From Cladosporium sp. IMV 00045 (lineage: Eukaryota; Ascomycota; Dothideomycetes; Cladosporiales; Cladosporiaceae), in NCBI GenBank assembly GCA_001931905.2, contig MSJI02000336.1, positions 1 through 34,857 on the forward strand: 34,857 nucleotides of DNA, written 5' to 3'. A program made the translations under genes and the position numbers. The first letter of the stretch is position 1, and each line of letters begins with the position of its first letter. The notes under the pieces were generated by a model that was not told where the DNA came from, made no database searches, and saw only the letters and a program-made list of their open reading frames with translations. Positions 12,970 through 23,218 of this stretch are shown one piece after another.

Positions 12970-13712
12970 ATGAAATTGTTCGGCCTCCCGAGCGGCATTG
13001 CTCTTGCTTCACTGTTCTGGGACTTGGTCTTTGCAAAGATTGTCATGGAGCCTCTCCCATTGAGTGTCAAGGTTGGCTTAACCTACAAAGTCGACTGGCA
13101 TAGCGACAAGGATTATGTACGTTGTGGATGCGTTCAACCTTTACCTGCCACGCGGGTGTACCACAACTAACAGAACCAGCGAATTAGTGACTTTGCTCTC
13201 GTGCACTGGGAAGATGGCGGAGACTGGACGAGTCGTGTGAGCGTCGTCGATCACTGGCTGAACACTAGTGCCGGTGTCGACAGCACGGAATGGAGAGTCC
13301 CTGCCGTGAAGAACAATGGGTAGGTCGGCGGCCGCAGATTCTTGTTTCGGTCGCTTCCTGTGAAGAAAGCGATGCCTCTGGTACCACAACTGACGGCTCT
13401 AGGTTTTACATGCTCTGGATGAATGCTCTAGACGTCGATGAGGAAGGTAATACTCACGGAAGCGGGTTCGCGGCGACTACGAACAATTTTGAGATCGCTG
13501 GAGGACCAACTCTGTATTCTAAGGAGATTGCTGGAGTTGTCATCGGGACTTTAGCAGCGCTTATATTGTTTTTTGGGCTTTTCAGAGTTGGAGCACGATG
13601 CCTGCGGAAACGCAAGTCGTTAGCAGTCAATCTATCCGAGGCCCCCGAGGGAGGATATTCTGACTCTGTCACGAATGCTGGGACCCCAGACATCATCGTC
13701 ACCACTAGATAA
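12970..13712 (+). CDS. Kre9/Knh1-like type I membrane glycoprotein
   Basis: Exons are 12970-13116, 13180-13319 and 13403-13712, giving 198 aa. The introns (gtacgt...accag, gtaggt...tctag) join D-Y to R-I-S-D and complete a Gly codon before F-Y-M-L-W. I chose the second in-frame ATG (12970) because it begins directly with a signal peptide (MKLFGLPSGIALASLFWDLVFA); the upstream ATG at 12946 would add eight polar residues. The luminal part, with TYKVDWHSDKDY, ISDFALVHW, EWRVPA and GFYMLWMNALD, looks like the Kre9/Knh1-type Ig-like domain (PF10342), which is found in fungal cell-wall proteins. A single transmembrane helix (IAGVVIGTLAALILFFGLF) and a basic cytosolic tail follow. It lacks the usual Ser/Thr-rich stalk and GPI signal. 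A role at the cell surface is inferred. Confidence 0.75.
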
Positions 13713-14583
13713 ACTCCTCGTAAAGTAAACTCAGAACGAACTTGAACCCTACATTTCCCATCAGCTTGCTAATGCTACTGCTTAGGTGCAAGAACTAACA
13801 AGGCGTGGAAACGATTGCAGCTCAAACTGATGAGGTGCTCACGACCAGCGACAAGAAGCACGCACACTTGCAACAAAGAGGGGCGCAGTGATCCATGCAA
13901 GGCCTTAAAGCATCGGAAACAGCTATTTACAGCCAAGTTTGAGCAGGTCGGGGTCCCTACACTGTCGTAGCTGAGATGAAGGCGTGGCTATGTTATTAGT
14001 TCGAAAGTCTCGCCCAGGTAAATCTTTGACAATGATGCTCAGATTGCAGACTGCAACCTTGCCTTGCGATGCCTAGCTCTCTGCATCTGCTCGCTCAAAC
14101 ACGCATGCATTTCCTGCTCTAGCCCGACGCTCGCGTGAAATGTGCCCGAGTGCACAGCAACTCCTGACTCCTGCCGAGCCCGATACCAAGAACCACCTCC
14201 ACTTTCTCCCCCGCACAACCTGCGACTCCCCACGATGCTTCCAAGACACAAATATTGCGCTGTCCTCACAATCGGCTTGAAGCGAATGCTCTCTTTTCTC
14301 AGTCTTTCTTGCTTCCACTTGGCCTGCGTGGCATCGTTTCTTCCACCATTCAATCGTTGGCGGAGGCTCTCATGTCTTCGGGCCAAGATGTCCCAGCGTC
14401 TTGGAAAGATGGAAAGGAAAGAAAAAGCGGCTGGTAGTGTAAAGCTCCATCATATAAGAGACGACGCCCGGTTGGTCATGCACGACTTCTCAAATCAACA
14501 TCCAAAGCATCCCACGGGCTTCCTAGAAATCGTTCTAAAACCCTCAATCAGCGACGACTCCCGCTCAACTTTGGATCCTCACT
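13713..14583. other. Intergenic, 870 bp
   Basis: Open frames here are short and unconvincing. The right part is CT-rich, as in fungal promoters, and would have served the permease pseudogene. I see no repeats or RNA genes. Confidence 0.5.
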
Positions 14584-16032
14584 ATGGCAGATCCATCTCT
14601 TGACCTTAAATTGGGTGGAAACGATGTGGACAGAAAGGATGTCAGCAAACTTGAGCGTGTCGCATCGGGCGATGAGAGCCTGGAAAAAGATCACCAAGAC
14701 TATGGCCGCATGGACGAGGAAGTGGCCAAATATGCGAGTAATGAGCACATTGTGATCAGCGACGAGGAGAGTAGTAGACTGAAACGATTGATTGACAAGA
14801 GAGTTTTGTTGATCATGGTCGCTACGTATTTCCAACAAGCAATGGACAAGGGCACACTTTCTTTTACTTCGGTGCGTTGAAAGTAATAACCAGTGTGGTC
14901 AGGTTACATACTAATCAAGATTGCGCTCGAATAGATCATGGGTGATACCACACAAAGTTCTTGCGGAACCAAATGCTGATGCTAATCCTCCCAGGTATTA
15001 GGGAAGACCTCGGACTCGGGGATGGCAAGTGGCCTTGGTTGACCACCTGTATATACCTTGCCATCCTGGTGGTCGAGTACCCTATCAATTGGCTCATCCA
15101 GAGGCTACCGATTGCAAAATTTCTTGGGACTTGCATCATAATTTGGGGCAGCATTCTTATGTTCCATGCCGCCGCCAGTAACTTCGCGCATATGGTGGTT
15201 CTACGGACGATTCTTGGAGCTTAGGGTTTAGCCTCGACCAGAACACGTCAAAGAGGCTCTGCTTGACCCTCAGATTTGGTGCTACTGCTTTATTCAGATA
15301 TGCACCACTCTTCCGACTAGTGGTCTCGGCGCGTTCTATAATATCATCATCAACGATCTCGGCTTTAGCGTTCTTGAAACCCAGCTCTTGGCCATGGTGC
15401 TGGGCGCATTCATCATCATCATTCTTATGAGTTCGACCTGGCTTGTCAACAAGACAAAGCAAAACCTTATAGTGATGGGTGTCTACCTTATTCCGTAAGT
15501 CAATGCTCACGAATCCAAGCCCAACGACTAACAATTCGAACTCGAAAGTTCCTTCGCTGGTACCATTGTGCTGATGACGGTACCGAATACCAACACGGCC
15601 ACGAAAGCTGGACTTCTGATTTCATACTACATCGTCCTCTCATTCTGGGCTGCGCAAGGTCTTGGAATGAGTATGCTCTCGAGGAACGTTGCAGGGCAGA
15701 CCAAAAAGTCGATTGCAGTGACGATGAACTTCATTGCGTGGTCTACCGGCAATGCGATCGGTATGCCATCAAGCCTGATGATTATGTCTTGACACTGACT
15801 CTGCCCAGGCCCGCAGGTCTTCCTGCATCGAGATACACCCCGTTATTTTATCGCGTTCTCTACGCATATGGGCTGTGACGTTCTACTGTTGCTCATCATC
15901 ATCTTCCTGAGATGGTAGCTGAAAAGAATCAATAAAAAGCGTGATTCGGAGGCCGTGGCTGACGAGCGTAATCTGCATGCCTTTGAAGACCTGACGGACA
16001 AACAAAACCCGAACTTCAGATACGTCGTCTAG
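14584..16032 (+). pseudogene. Allantoate permease-family (DAL5/anion:cation symporter) MFS pseudogene
   Basis: The pieces are 14584-14871, a 7 nt microexon 14935-14941, 14995-about 15221, about 15235-15494, 15549-15760 and 15809-15918, with readable sequence to 16032. The N-terminal part is typical of the family: DKRVLLIMVATYFQQAMDKG, then S-I-M-G-I-R-E-D-L-G across the microexon, WLTTCIYLAILVVEYP and RLPIAKFLGTC. After L-R-T-I-L-G-A a TAG follows and the frame shifts. Sequence resumes at VKEALLDPQIW, which belongs before helix 7, so roughly one hundred residues (about helices 4-6 and the central loop) are missing. The second half (GLGAFYNIIINDLGF, SFWAAQGLGMSMLSRNVAGQ) is well preserved. A second in-frame TAG (15916-15918) follows L-R-W, with open sequence continuing to the stop at 16030-16032. 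A transporter of nitrogenous or vitamin-like anions is the family norm. This copy cannot make a working carrier. Confidence 0.85.
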
Positions 16033-16638
16033 AGGGAAGGGTGTAAGCGAGCCATGAGTGGTTTATCTAGGCCCTTTTACAATGCGATCAAAGAGTTCTG
16101 TAGCTGCACTCAATAGACTGAACTTGGACGCACAAAATTTTCACAGACGGTGACATTCGCCTAGCATACAAGAACTTTCGAAGTGTGCTTTCTACGAATC
16201 ACGCTCTGATTTACTCCCACGTACTAACGTTTGGCTGGTGCGTAAAGTGATCTGCCTGCGGGGTAAGGTCCATCAGTTGTAACGGCCTTTAGAGGAACAT
16301 CTCCAAATCCACTTATCCGTGAGTTGTGCGCCCACCACCAAAGTGAGCTCATAATTGTTCGGTCATTTCGGGACGTTTTCAATCCGAGAAGACGCCCGAC
16401 CGGTCATGAGTGCATTCGACACTCCCGAAAAGAAGGCAAAGGAGGGGTCGACGAGAACAAGATGACCAAACATACTGCAAGTGAAGAGGAGTCGGCGCCG
16501 ATCTTTTAAATTAGTACTGGAATTCGCTGTGACTTGACCCGAGAGTTGAGGGTTAAAGAAGAGGTGTGTATATAAAATCGTAGTTCGAGTAGGCAACATC
16601 CCGCGTAAGACACAAATCTACATTGAATGCCTTGAACG
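16033..16638. other. Intergenic: rhamnosidase promoter region
   Basis: No gene is supported in this 606 bp. It separates the permease pseudogene from the rhamnosidase. I recognise no CCGCGG site or repeat. Confidence 0.6.
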
Positions 16639-19490
16639 ATGTCTGTATCGCTTTCGCAAATCAGCTTCGAGCATCATCGAGAACCACTCGGGATTCACGA
16701 AACTCGACCCCGGGTTTCCTGGCGCTTTGAAGGCAACGTCGCCAACTGGGAACAGCAAGCGTATGATCTCCAGGTCGACCGTGATGATTACGGCGTCCCA
16801 AAGCTTTACAATGTCAAATCTGGAGAGTCGCTCTATGTACCATGGCCCGACCAACCCTTGAGTTCTGCCGAAGCCGCTAGGGTTAGGGTGAAAGCACACG
16901 GACTACAAGGTCAACCTGATACCGAGTGGTCTGACTGGGTGACGGTAGAGACTGGCCTCCTGAATGCTTCTGATTGGGGCGATGCCGTGCCCATTGCAGC
17001 AGACCGGGAAACGGAAATCAACGCACCCAAGCGACCGGTACATTTTCGTAAGGAATTCGACATCGATGGAGTCATCACCTCTGCTCGTCTTTACATTACA
17101 GCCTTGGGAGTCTACGAAGCGGAGATCAACGGTCATCGTGTTGGGGATCATGTTCTTGCCCCTGGCTGGCAATCCTACAATTACCGTCACGTCTATGATA
17201 CCTACGACGTGACCGAGCTCGTTGGTAGTGGAGAGAACGCCATAGGAGTGCTAGTGGGCGAAGGATGGTATGCCGGCCGTTTAGGATACGGCGGCGGAGA
17301 TCGCAATATCTATGGCGATACCCTTGGAGTACAGGCGTTGTTGGTCATGACCACTGAAGATGGGAAGAAGCATTACGTGGCCACTGGTCATGACTGGCGT
17401 GCTGCAACTGGACCACTCATCACATCCGAGATCTATGACGGTGAGAAATACGATGCCAGACTAGAACTGGATGAAGGCTGGTCGTCCCCTGGATTTGATG
17501 CCGACAGGTGGTTGGCCGTGAATGAGCTCCCAGCTGTCAAGGGGGAGCTTGTCTCAGCTGACGGCCCACCCGTGCGAAAGCTTGAAGAAGTCCAACCTGT
17601 TTCCATCACCACCTCCCCTTCTGGGAAAACCATTGTGGACTTTGGACAGAATCTGGTTGGATGGCTGAGGCTCAATGTTTCGGGGCAAGCAGGCACCAAT
17701 ATCACACTGCATCACGCAGAGGTCCTGGAAGATGGAGAGCTCAGCTTGAAACCATTGCGCAATGCCACAGCGGAAGACAGACTGATTCTTGCCGACGACA
17801 GACTCAAACTCTGGCAGCCCAAGTTCACATTCCACGGCTTCAGGTTTGCACAAATCGACGGTCTTGACGCTTCTTCCCTGAGTGCAAGCAACGTCACAGC
17901 GATGGTTCTGCATAGTGACATGGAAAGAACAGGCTGGTTCGAATGTTCCAATCCTCTTCTGAACAAGTTTCACCAGAACGTGCTGTGGTCTATGGAGTAG
18001 GTTAAGCGTCGGTGACAATCCTGATGCTACAGCAAGACTGATTTCCTCCAAGGGGTAACTTTTTCAGCATACCGACGGATTGCCCGCAAAGGTATGAGGC
18101 ACTGCAACACTCTCCCTTCTTGATACTTAACGTTATCTAATATGCAACTGAATCGCACAGAGATGAACGCATGGGCTGGACAGGTGATGCGCACGCTTTT
18201 GCTCCGACGGCAGATTACCTTTACGATGCAGCTGGATTCTGGCGAGGATGGCACAAAGACATCTGGTCGGAGCAGCAACGGAATGGAACAATGATTCCAC
18301 CATCTACCATACCCGTGCTGCCCGCCAGTGAAGGGCCTGATGGCGGCAATCCTACTGCGGTGTGGGGCGACGTGGTCGTTGCCAATCCACGCGAGTATTA
18401 CCTGTCTTTCGGCGACTCAGGCATGTTGGCCGAACAATATGCCAGTGCGCAGGCATGGATCGATACGGGAATTTCAAGAAATGAAGTCGGGCTGTGGAAT
18501 CGTTCCACTTTCCAATTCGGCGACTGGCTTGACCCTACGTCTCCACCGGACAATCCTGGCGATGCGCGAACGGCGAAACACCTCGTTGCTGACGCTTATC
18601 TCATCCGCATGACCGAGGTGTTGGCTAACATCAGCGAGACTCTGGGTCGTCACAAACCCACTGAGAGGTATCGTAGTCAGCATCGCGATCTGCTTCGAGA
18701 GTTCGATGCAGCTTGGGTCACGAACAATGGCTCGTTGGCGAATAACACTCAAACTGCCTACGCCTTGGCCATTGATTTTGGTCTGCTTCCCGAAGGAGAG
18801 ATCGCAGAGGCAGGAACGAGGCTGCGCCAAATCATCGCCGATAATAATCATTTAGTTGGGACGGGGTTTGCGGGTACTCCTGCTTTGGGATCAGCCCTTA
18901 GCAAGATCGGCGGCGTGGATGATTTCTACCGGATGCTGCTGCAAACCGAGGTCCCTTCGTGGCTTTACCAAGTAGCCATGAACGGCACGACCACATGGGA
19001 GCGGTGGAACAGTCTTGAGCCCAACGGCTCAGTGAATGCAGGGACGATGACTTCTTTTAGTAGGTCTTGATATGCAGCAGCTGCAGTCTCCCCTGTGTTC
19101 TCGAACTCCGCTGACGCGCTGGCAGATCACTATGCCTTTGGCTCTGTGAGTAATTGGATTCATACCAACATCGGCGGCTTGTCTTCTGCTGGACCAGGCT
19201 GGAAGCATGTCATGATCGCGCCAACTCCTGGCGGCAACATTACTTACGCCAACTCGAAGCATATAAGTCCCTACGGAGCGATTGAGGTGCGGTGGTATTT
19301 CGAGTCTGGCGAGGATGCAATAACGGCGCATCGGAACGGATTCCACCTTGAAGTCCAGCTACCTCCGAATACGAAAGGCACCGTGTCTATCCCACATGGA
19401 AAAGACTCTGACGGTAGTATGCTGCGGAATGATGTCAAGATAGGCAGCGGATACCACGAGTGGCTTGTTGCTGGATACGAAGAGTCTTAG
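16639..19490 (+). CDS. Alpha-L-rhamnosidase, GH78, predicted intracellular
   Basis: This enzyme hydrolyses terminal alpha-L-rhamnose from rhamnosides such as flavonoid glycosides or pectic oligomers. Exons are 16639-17996, 18053-18091 (39 nt), 18161-19059 and 19126-19490, giving 886 aa, the normal GH78 size. The N-terminal fibronectin-like and beta domains include RPRVSWRF, LYITALGVYEAEINGHRVG and GEGWYAGRLG. The concanavalin-like domain has VDFGQNLVGWLRL. The catalytic (alpha/alpha)6 barrel starts with IPTDCPQRDERMGWTGDAHAF, which carries conserved acidic residues, and includes the TTWERWNS motif with the presumed general base. SFNHYAFGSVSNW crosses the last splice. No signal peptide is present (MSVSLSQISFEHHREP), so it should act on imported rhamnosides. 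The permease pseudogene to the left is a different family. No regulator lies directly beside it. Confidence 0.95.
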
Positions 19491-19702
19491 GTGCCGTCGT
19501 GGCTGTGACGTACGCTTGTGAGACTACCGGTCCCATCTTGAACACAGCTCCATATAATGAAATTCTGCTTGAGAATAGGATGTTGCCTCCGACCACCACT
19601 TCAAAGAAAGCTTGCGGCGTATCCAAATATCGAGTGATATTGCTTTAGTCATTACGTCCAAGTGCGGATTTCCATCAACGTTCATGTTGACACCTTAGAC
19701 AG

Positions 19703-20485
19703 ATGTTTGACGTCATGATGATTCGACTAAAATTCACCGCAGAATCTTTCGGGAAAATAATGAAGAACCATGAACAAACCACTTCGACTTGTCATCAATT
19801 TCCAATGGACGACCCAATAGAGTCAGCATTCCAGTCTCGCTGCTTTGCACATGGGAAGTCAAGGGCCAAGTCTGGTCGAAGCGGCGGGCCTTCAAAAACG
19901 TTCAACCCTCTGGCGGCGTTAGGACGATATGACGTCTCACTGGGCGCAGGAAACCCAGCATCCCGCTATGCTTTCGAAATCCACGAGTTGACCGAGGGAG
20001 AGACAGGCCTCCTAGGTACCTTCGATGTTGAACGGTTGAAAGGCATGTTCGTGCTTGCCGGAAGCCGGAAGCAGGTTGCGGAGATCATCGCTGAGCTGGA
20101 GGAAGACAACGACGATACTGGAGATGATAGTGCAGAAAGCCGGGAATCTCACCAAGAGGACACAGACGATCAGAAATACGAGCTCAGCGCCCTGGAAGTG
20201 CAAGACGAAAAGTTGAATCACCGAGCACGAGCTTTTGAGAAGAACAGCTTTCGTAACCCGAAGTTCTGGATGAAGTGGAAGGGAACGAGAGGTACATCCG
20301 TTGCGGGAGAGCCACAAGTGGCAGAATCGGACACGGGATACCTAGTGTTCGCAAGCAACACATGCGACAGATTCGAGGGCACCATCACCTGTGCTTCGCT
20401 CGACTGGAAGCAGCTCAAGCTGAAAGGGAGGAAAATCCATTCGAATGCAATGTCCTGTCCAGTAAAATGGAGCGATCTACAGTGA
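19703..20485 (+). CDS. Conserved-looking protein of unknown function
   Basis: This is an uninterrupted frame of up to 260 aa. I do not recognise a named domain, but the composition and patterning look like a real soluble protein. There is a FNPLAALGRYDVSLG segment near residue 67 and LLGTFDVERLKGMFVLAGSRKQ near 103. An acidic low-complexity stretch (EEDNDDTGDDSAES...) follows, then SFRNPKFWMKWKG and a C-terminal half with two cysteines before the final C-P-V-K-W. No signal peptide or membrane helix is seen. The true start may be an internal Met (19718, 19760 or 19802-19806) because the first forty residues are less protein-like. The sequence just upstream ends in acag, so an upstream exon is also possible. 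Nothing in the context assigns a role. Confidence 0.6.
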   Translation: MFDVMMIRLKFTAESFGKIMKNHEQTTSTCHQFPMDDPIESAFQSRCFAHGKSRAKSGRSGGPSKTFNPLAALGRYDVSLGAGNPASRYAFEIHELTEGETGLLGTFDVERLKGMFVLAGSRKQVAEIIAELEEDNDDTGDDSAESRESHQEDTDDQKYELSALEVQDEKLNHRARAFEKNSFRNPKFWMKWKGTRGTSVAGEPQVAESDTGYLVFASNTCDRFEGTITCASLDWKQLKLKGRKIHSNAMSCPVKWSDLQ

Positions 20486-21920
20486 TAAGCTATATTAAGG
20501 ACTACCTTCACACAAGACCCAAATAGCCGAACATCATAAAATGCCTATGTGATGGATCGGCCTTAGGTGGAAGACGACCACGCGATTAGTGACTTCCGCT
20601 GGGCTTGGACGATCATCCATGCGACGGCGGACGTTTGTCCTGAGTGATAGCGCAGAACGCCATCCAACGTGACTCGAAGTATTCAAACACTTCATGTAAT
20701 GACTGTTGACTTTGCAGTTCGTAAGATCGTCGAAGTCGCATAGTTACAAGGCATTAGATGGGTAACGCACCACATCAGTACGCATCTAACTCATGATGAA
20801 TATGTGAGATGTCGGAAAGGATTCTCAGATCCAATGCCCTTCGGGCAGCACATGCGAGACTCGAGTCACCACAAGAAAGATATGATACCTTCCTATTGGC
20901 AATCTAGAGGCGACACCAATGGTATCGCTATGATAAAGCCAGCTCCTAGAGTTGTGAGCTTTCGGGCTGCTGGCGTATTAAAACCTACCGTTCGATATAC
21001 TGGTAACGTTATTCCATCGAAAGCCAACCTTCAAAACAGCGTGTCATCTCCACTTTTCACAGCCTACACTCGAAGACATTATCAAGTCTACGGGAAGCAC
21101 TCTAGAATAGAGACATCGTTAGCGCATTTCTTGAGAGAGCTCTTCGATTGCTCCCCTCGGACGAAAGTCCAGAGGGCCGGCCTGGAATGGCGTCGGATTC
21201 CAGGCCTTGTATTGGCTAGGCGCTGTTAATGCTATATCATCCCTAGACTGCGTTACATACCGCTAATTAGAAACGATTACGAGCCTTATTATTCTGCGGT
21301 CTGCAGAGTGGACTAGCGTCCAAACTATTATTGGCTTCACACTAAATCCTTCGGCGCTATAATGCGATTCCATCATCGGCTGGGCCTCGCCCTTCAACTA
21401 GCCCTTGCTCAGCAAGCCCTATTCACAACAGTGCTACGTTATAGGCGAGCACTATACTGACAACCTAACAATAGGCGAGACTTTGATGCATTCATGAGCG
21501 CGAGACCGACATACGCCCTCTTTGACCTACACCCAGAAGCAAGTTACCTTGGCAACATCTCGTGACGACACAAATTGAGAGTGCATTGAATTGTTGCCAC
21601 AGCCGGTTCAAGCACTATACCATAATTGTTAGTGTCTCTGCTGAATCCTGCAGCTGGACTTCGTATTTTACCCACCATCAGGGCATTCGCATTCTGCACG
21701 GCGCGACATGGATCCACATATGAATGCATAGACAGCGACAAAAATAACTACCCGCGGACCTCACTGTTGGTGACAACCTGCGTAGTGCTTGCCACAGATG
21801 ATTACATACACTGTTGAACTTGCACGTCTTGGGGTGATTGTTCTCATCATCTACTAAAACACCTCAGCCACCACTCACACACCCAACACAATCTCCAACA
21901 CTTCAACACCTTCGTCCAGA
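20486..21920. other. Gene-poor interval with possible C2H2 relic and strong hairpins
   Basis: No intact gene is supported in this 1.4 kb. A 141-codon open stretch (20804-21229) begins with V-R-C-R-K-G-F-S and Q-H-M-R-D-S-S-H-H, resembling one C2H2 zinc finger whose first cysteine reads Tyr; it is probably a relic. Two adjacent hairpins lie at 21154-21206 and are listed separately. The remaining sequence to 21920 shows nothing I recognise until the promoter of the secreted protein gene. Confidence 0.5.
21154..21206. repeat. Two adjacent strong hairpins
   Basis: Hairpin 1 pairs CCCTC-GGAC with GTCC-(A)-GAGGG around a GAAA tetraloop (21154-21176). Hairpin 2 pairs GGCCTGGAAT (21179-21188) with ATTCCAGGCC (21197-21206) around 8 nt. 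Both are read directly from sequence. I cannot tell whether they form in RNA or are a repeat footprint. Confidence 0.5.
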
Positions 21921-22851
21921 ATGTACACCAAAGCCCTGCTCGCCTCGGCGCCCATCGCCGCTCAAGCCGCCCAGTCAGCTCATTGGCCTGTCTTCAACCT
22001 CCGTGCAAACGTCACGGAGCAGTACGTCGGTTACGGTTCACCAGACTGGGACCGCCGCGATTTCTGGCACAATGCTGCCCTTTCAGGGTCTGGTGCAGGC
22101 GACGTCACAGGACCTCTGGTCGACAACGAGTGCAGTCAGCGTGCCGGTCTGAACGAACATGGTATGCAACCTCCGACATAGAAATGCCAGAATGCTCCGC
22201 TAACTCCAGCAGCTCCATACTCGGTGCCTTACTTCTTCTACCCAAGATCCACTGCTACGGGCCAGTACGCACCCACAGAGATGGTTGCCAGCAATCTCAA
22301 GATGAAAATTGCGCAAAAGAACCAGCGCGACGCCAACGGTGGTCGCGCCGTGGTCATGTCCAGCTGCGGAGCCGGCTCGACCAGCATCTACATCAGCGAC
22401 ACAAAGCCCTACCACCTTACCTACGACAACAAGGAAGCCAAGAAGAAGGAGAAGTTCGGCAGCTTCTACCTCTGTGGTGGTGGCAAGAAAGGCGACAACT
22501 ACTCCTATGGCGACGGCCTCTTCTACCGCAGCGCCGACGAGACCACACCCGAAGAGTGCGGCGAGGTCATCTTCTACCCTGAATGGTAAACCAATCAGGT
22601 TTTGTCCACACGATCGATTGAGCGCCGTACTGACCCCACGATTCTGTAGCATGCCGCTTTCGTATACTGTCACCACTACCCAGGGCACGTCCCAAGGCAC
22701 CGTCGACGACGGCCGCGACGAGGAAGGCCACTACGACGCACGCTGCTATGTCGATGTTTCAAGTGTCACTGGTGCTCCCAACACTGATATCTCGGAATGG
22801 ATGAATGCTCCGCGCACCAACTACCACACTGTCGGCAAGATTCAGAAGTAG
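21921..22851 (+). CDS. Secreted cysteine-containing protein of unknown function
   Basis: Exons are 21921-22161, 22210-22585 and 22650-22851, giving 272 aa. The introns (gtatgc...tccag, gtaaac...tgtag) complete Ala and Cys codons. An N-terminal hydrophobic stretch (MYTKALLASAPIAAQAAQSA) is a probable signal peptide. The mature part has about six cysteines (contexts D-N-E-C, M-S-S-C, Y-L-C-G-G, E-E-C, P-E-C, A-R-C), which would pair as three disulphides. It is rich in Tyr and Gly, with SVPYFFYPRSTATGQYAP and a lysine-rich central turn. No enzyme motif is visible. Such proteins in plant-associated ascomycetes are often wall or apoplastic proteins, but that role is inference only. The gene stands alone, with gene-poor DNA to its left. 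Confidence 0.78.
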
Positions 22852-23218
22852 ATCCGGCCTGGAAACTTAAGGGTTCTAATAGCGCTCGAAGGGGAACAGC
22901 TCGGACCTACGAATTCTGAACTCTTTCCACTGGGAATAACGCGCGGGTACGCTTCCCTATTAAGTATCCAGGGTTTGGTGGCGCCCGGGAGAGGTGGATA
23001 TCTGTGAGGAGCTGGGCTTCCCTAACTCCCCGGACGTAGCCGAAAGCGCCTAGTCGGACAGACGAGGCTCCGGGGCATCGGGTGAGAGGGGACAATTTCA
23101 GACGAATTTAAATACGGCAGACGTTAACGACTCAATGAAAGGTTTCCAAGAGTTACACTGCGGTCTTTTACATGATTGGTAAACTTCGTCGTCATAGCAA
23201 GACAAGAACAACACAACA
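22852..23218. other. Intergenic: GC-rich promoter of the FAD monooxygenase
   Basis: No gene is seen in this 367 bp. It includes the inverted pair CCCCGGA (23028-23034) and TCCGGGG (23069-23075) and several CGG triplets, which could be Zn2Cys6 contact points. Confidence 0.5.

Noticed and set aside
16881..16894. Telomere-like agggttaggg in the rhamnosidase gene
   Set aside because: It is part of an intact, conserved coding frame, so it is coincidental.
21751..21758. CCGCGG about 165 bp upstream of the secreted protein gene
   Set aside because: The flanks differ from the 11-mer, it is a single copy and it is outside the cluster; not enough to add this gene to the regulon.
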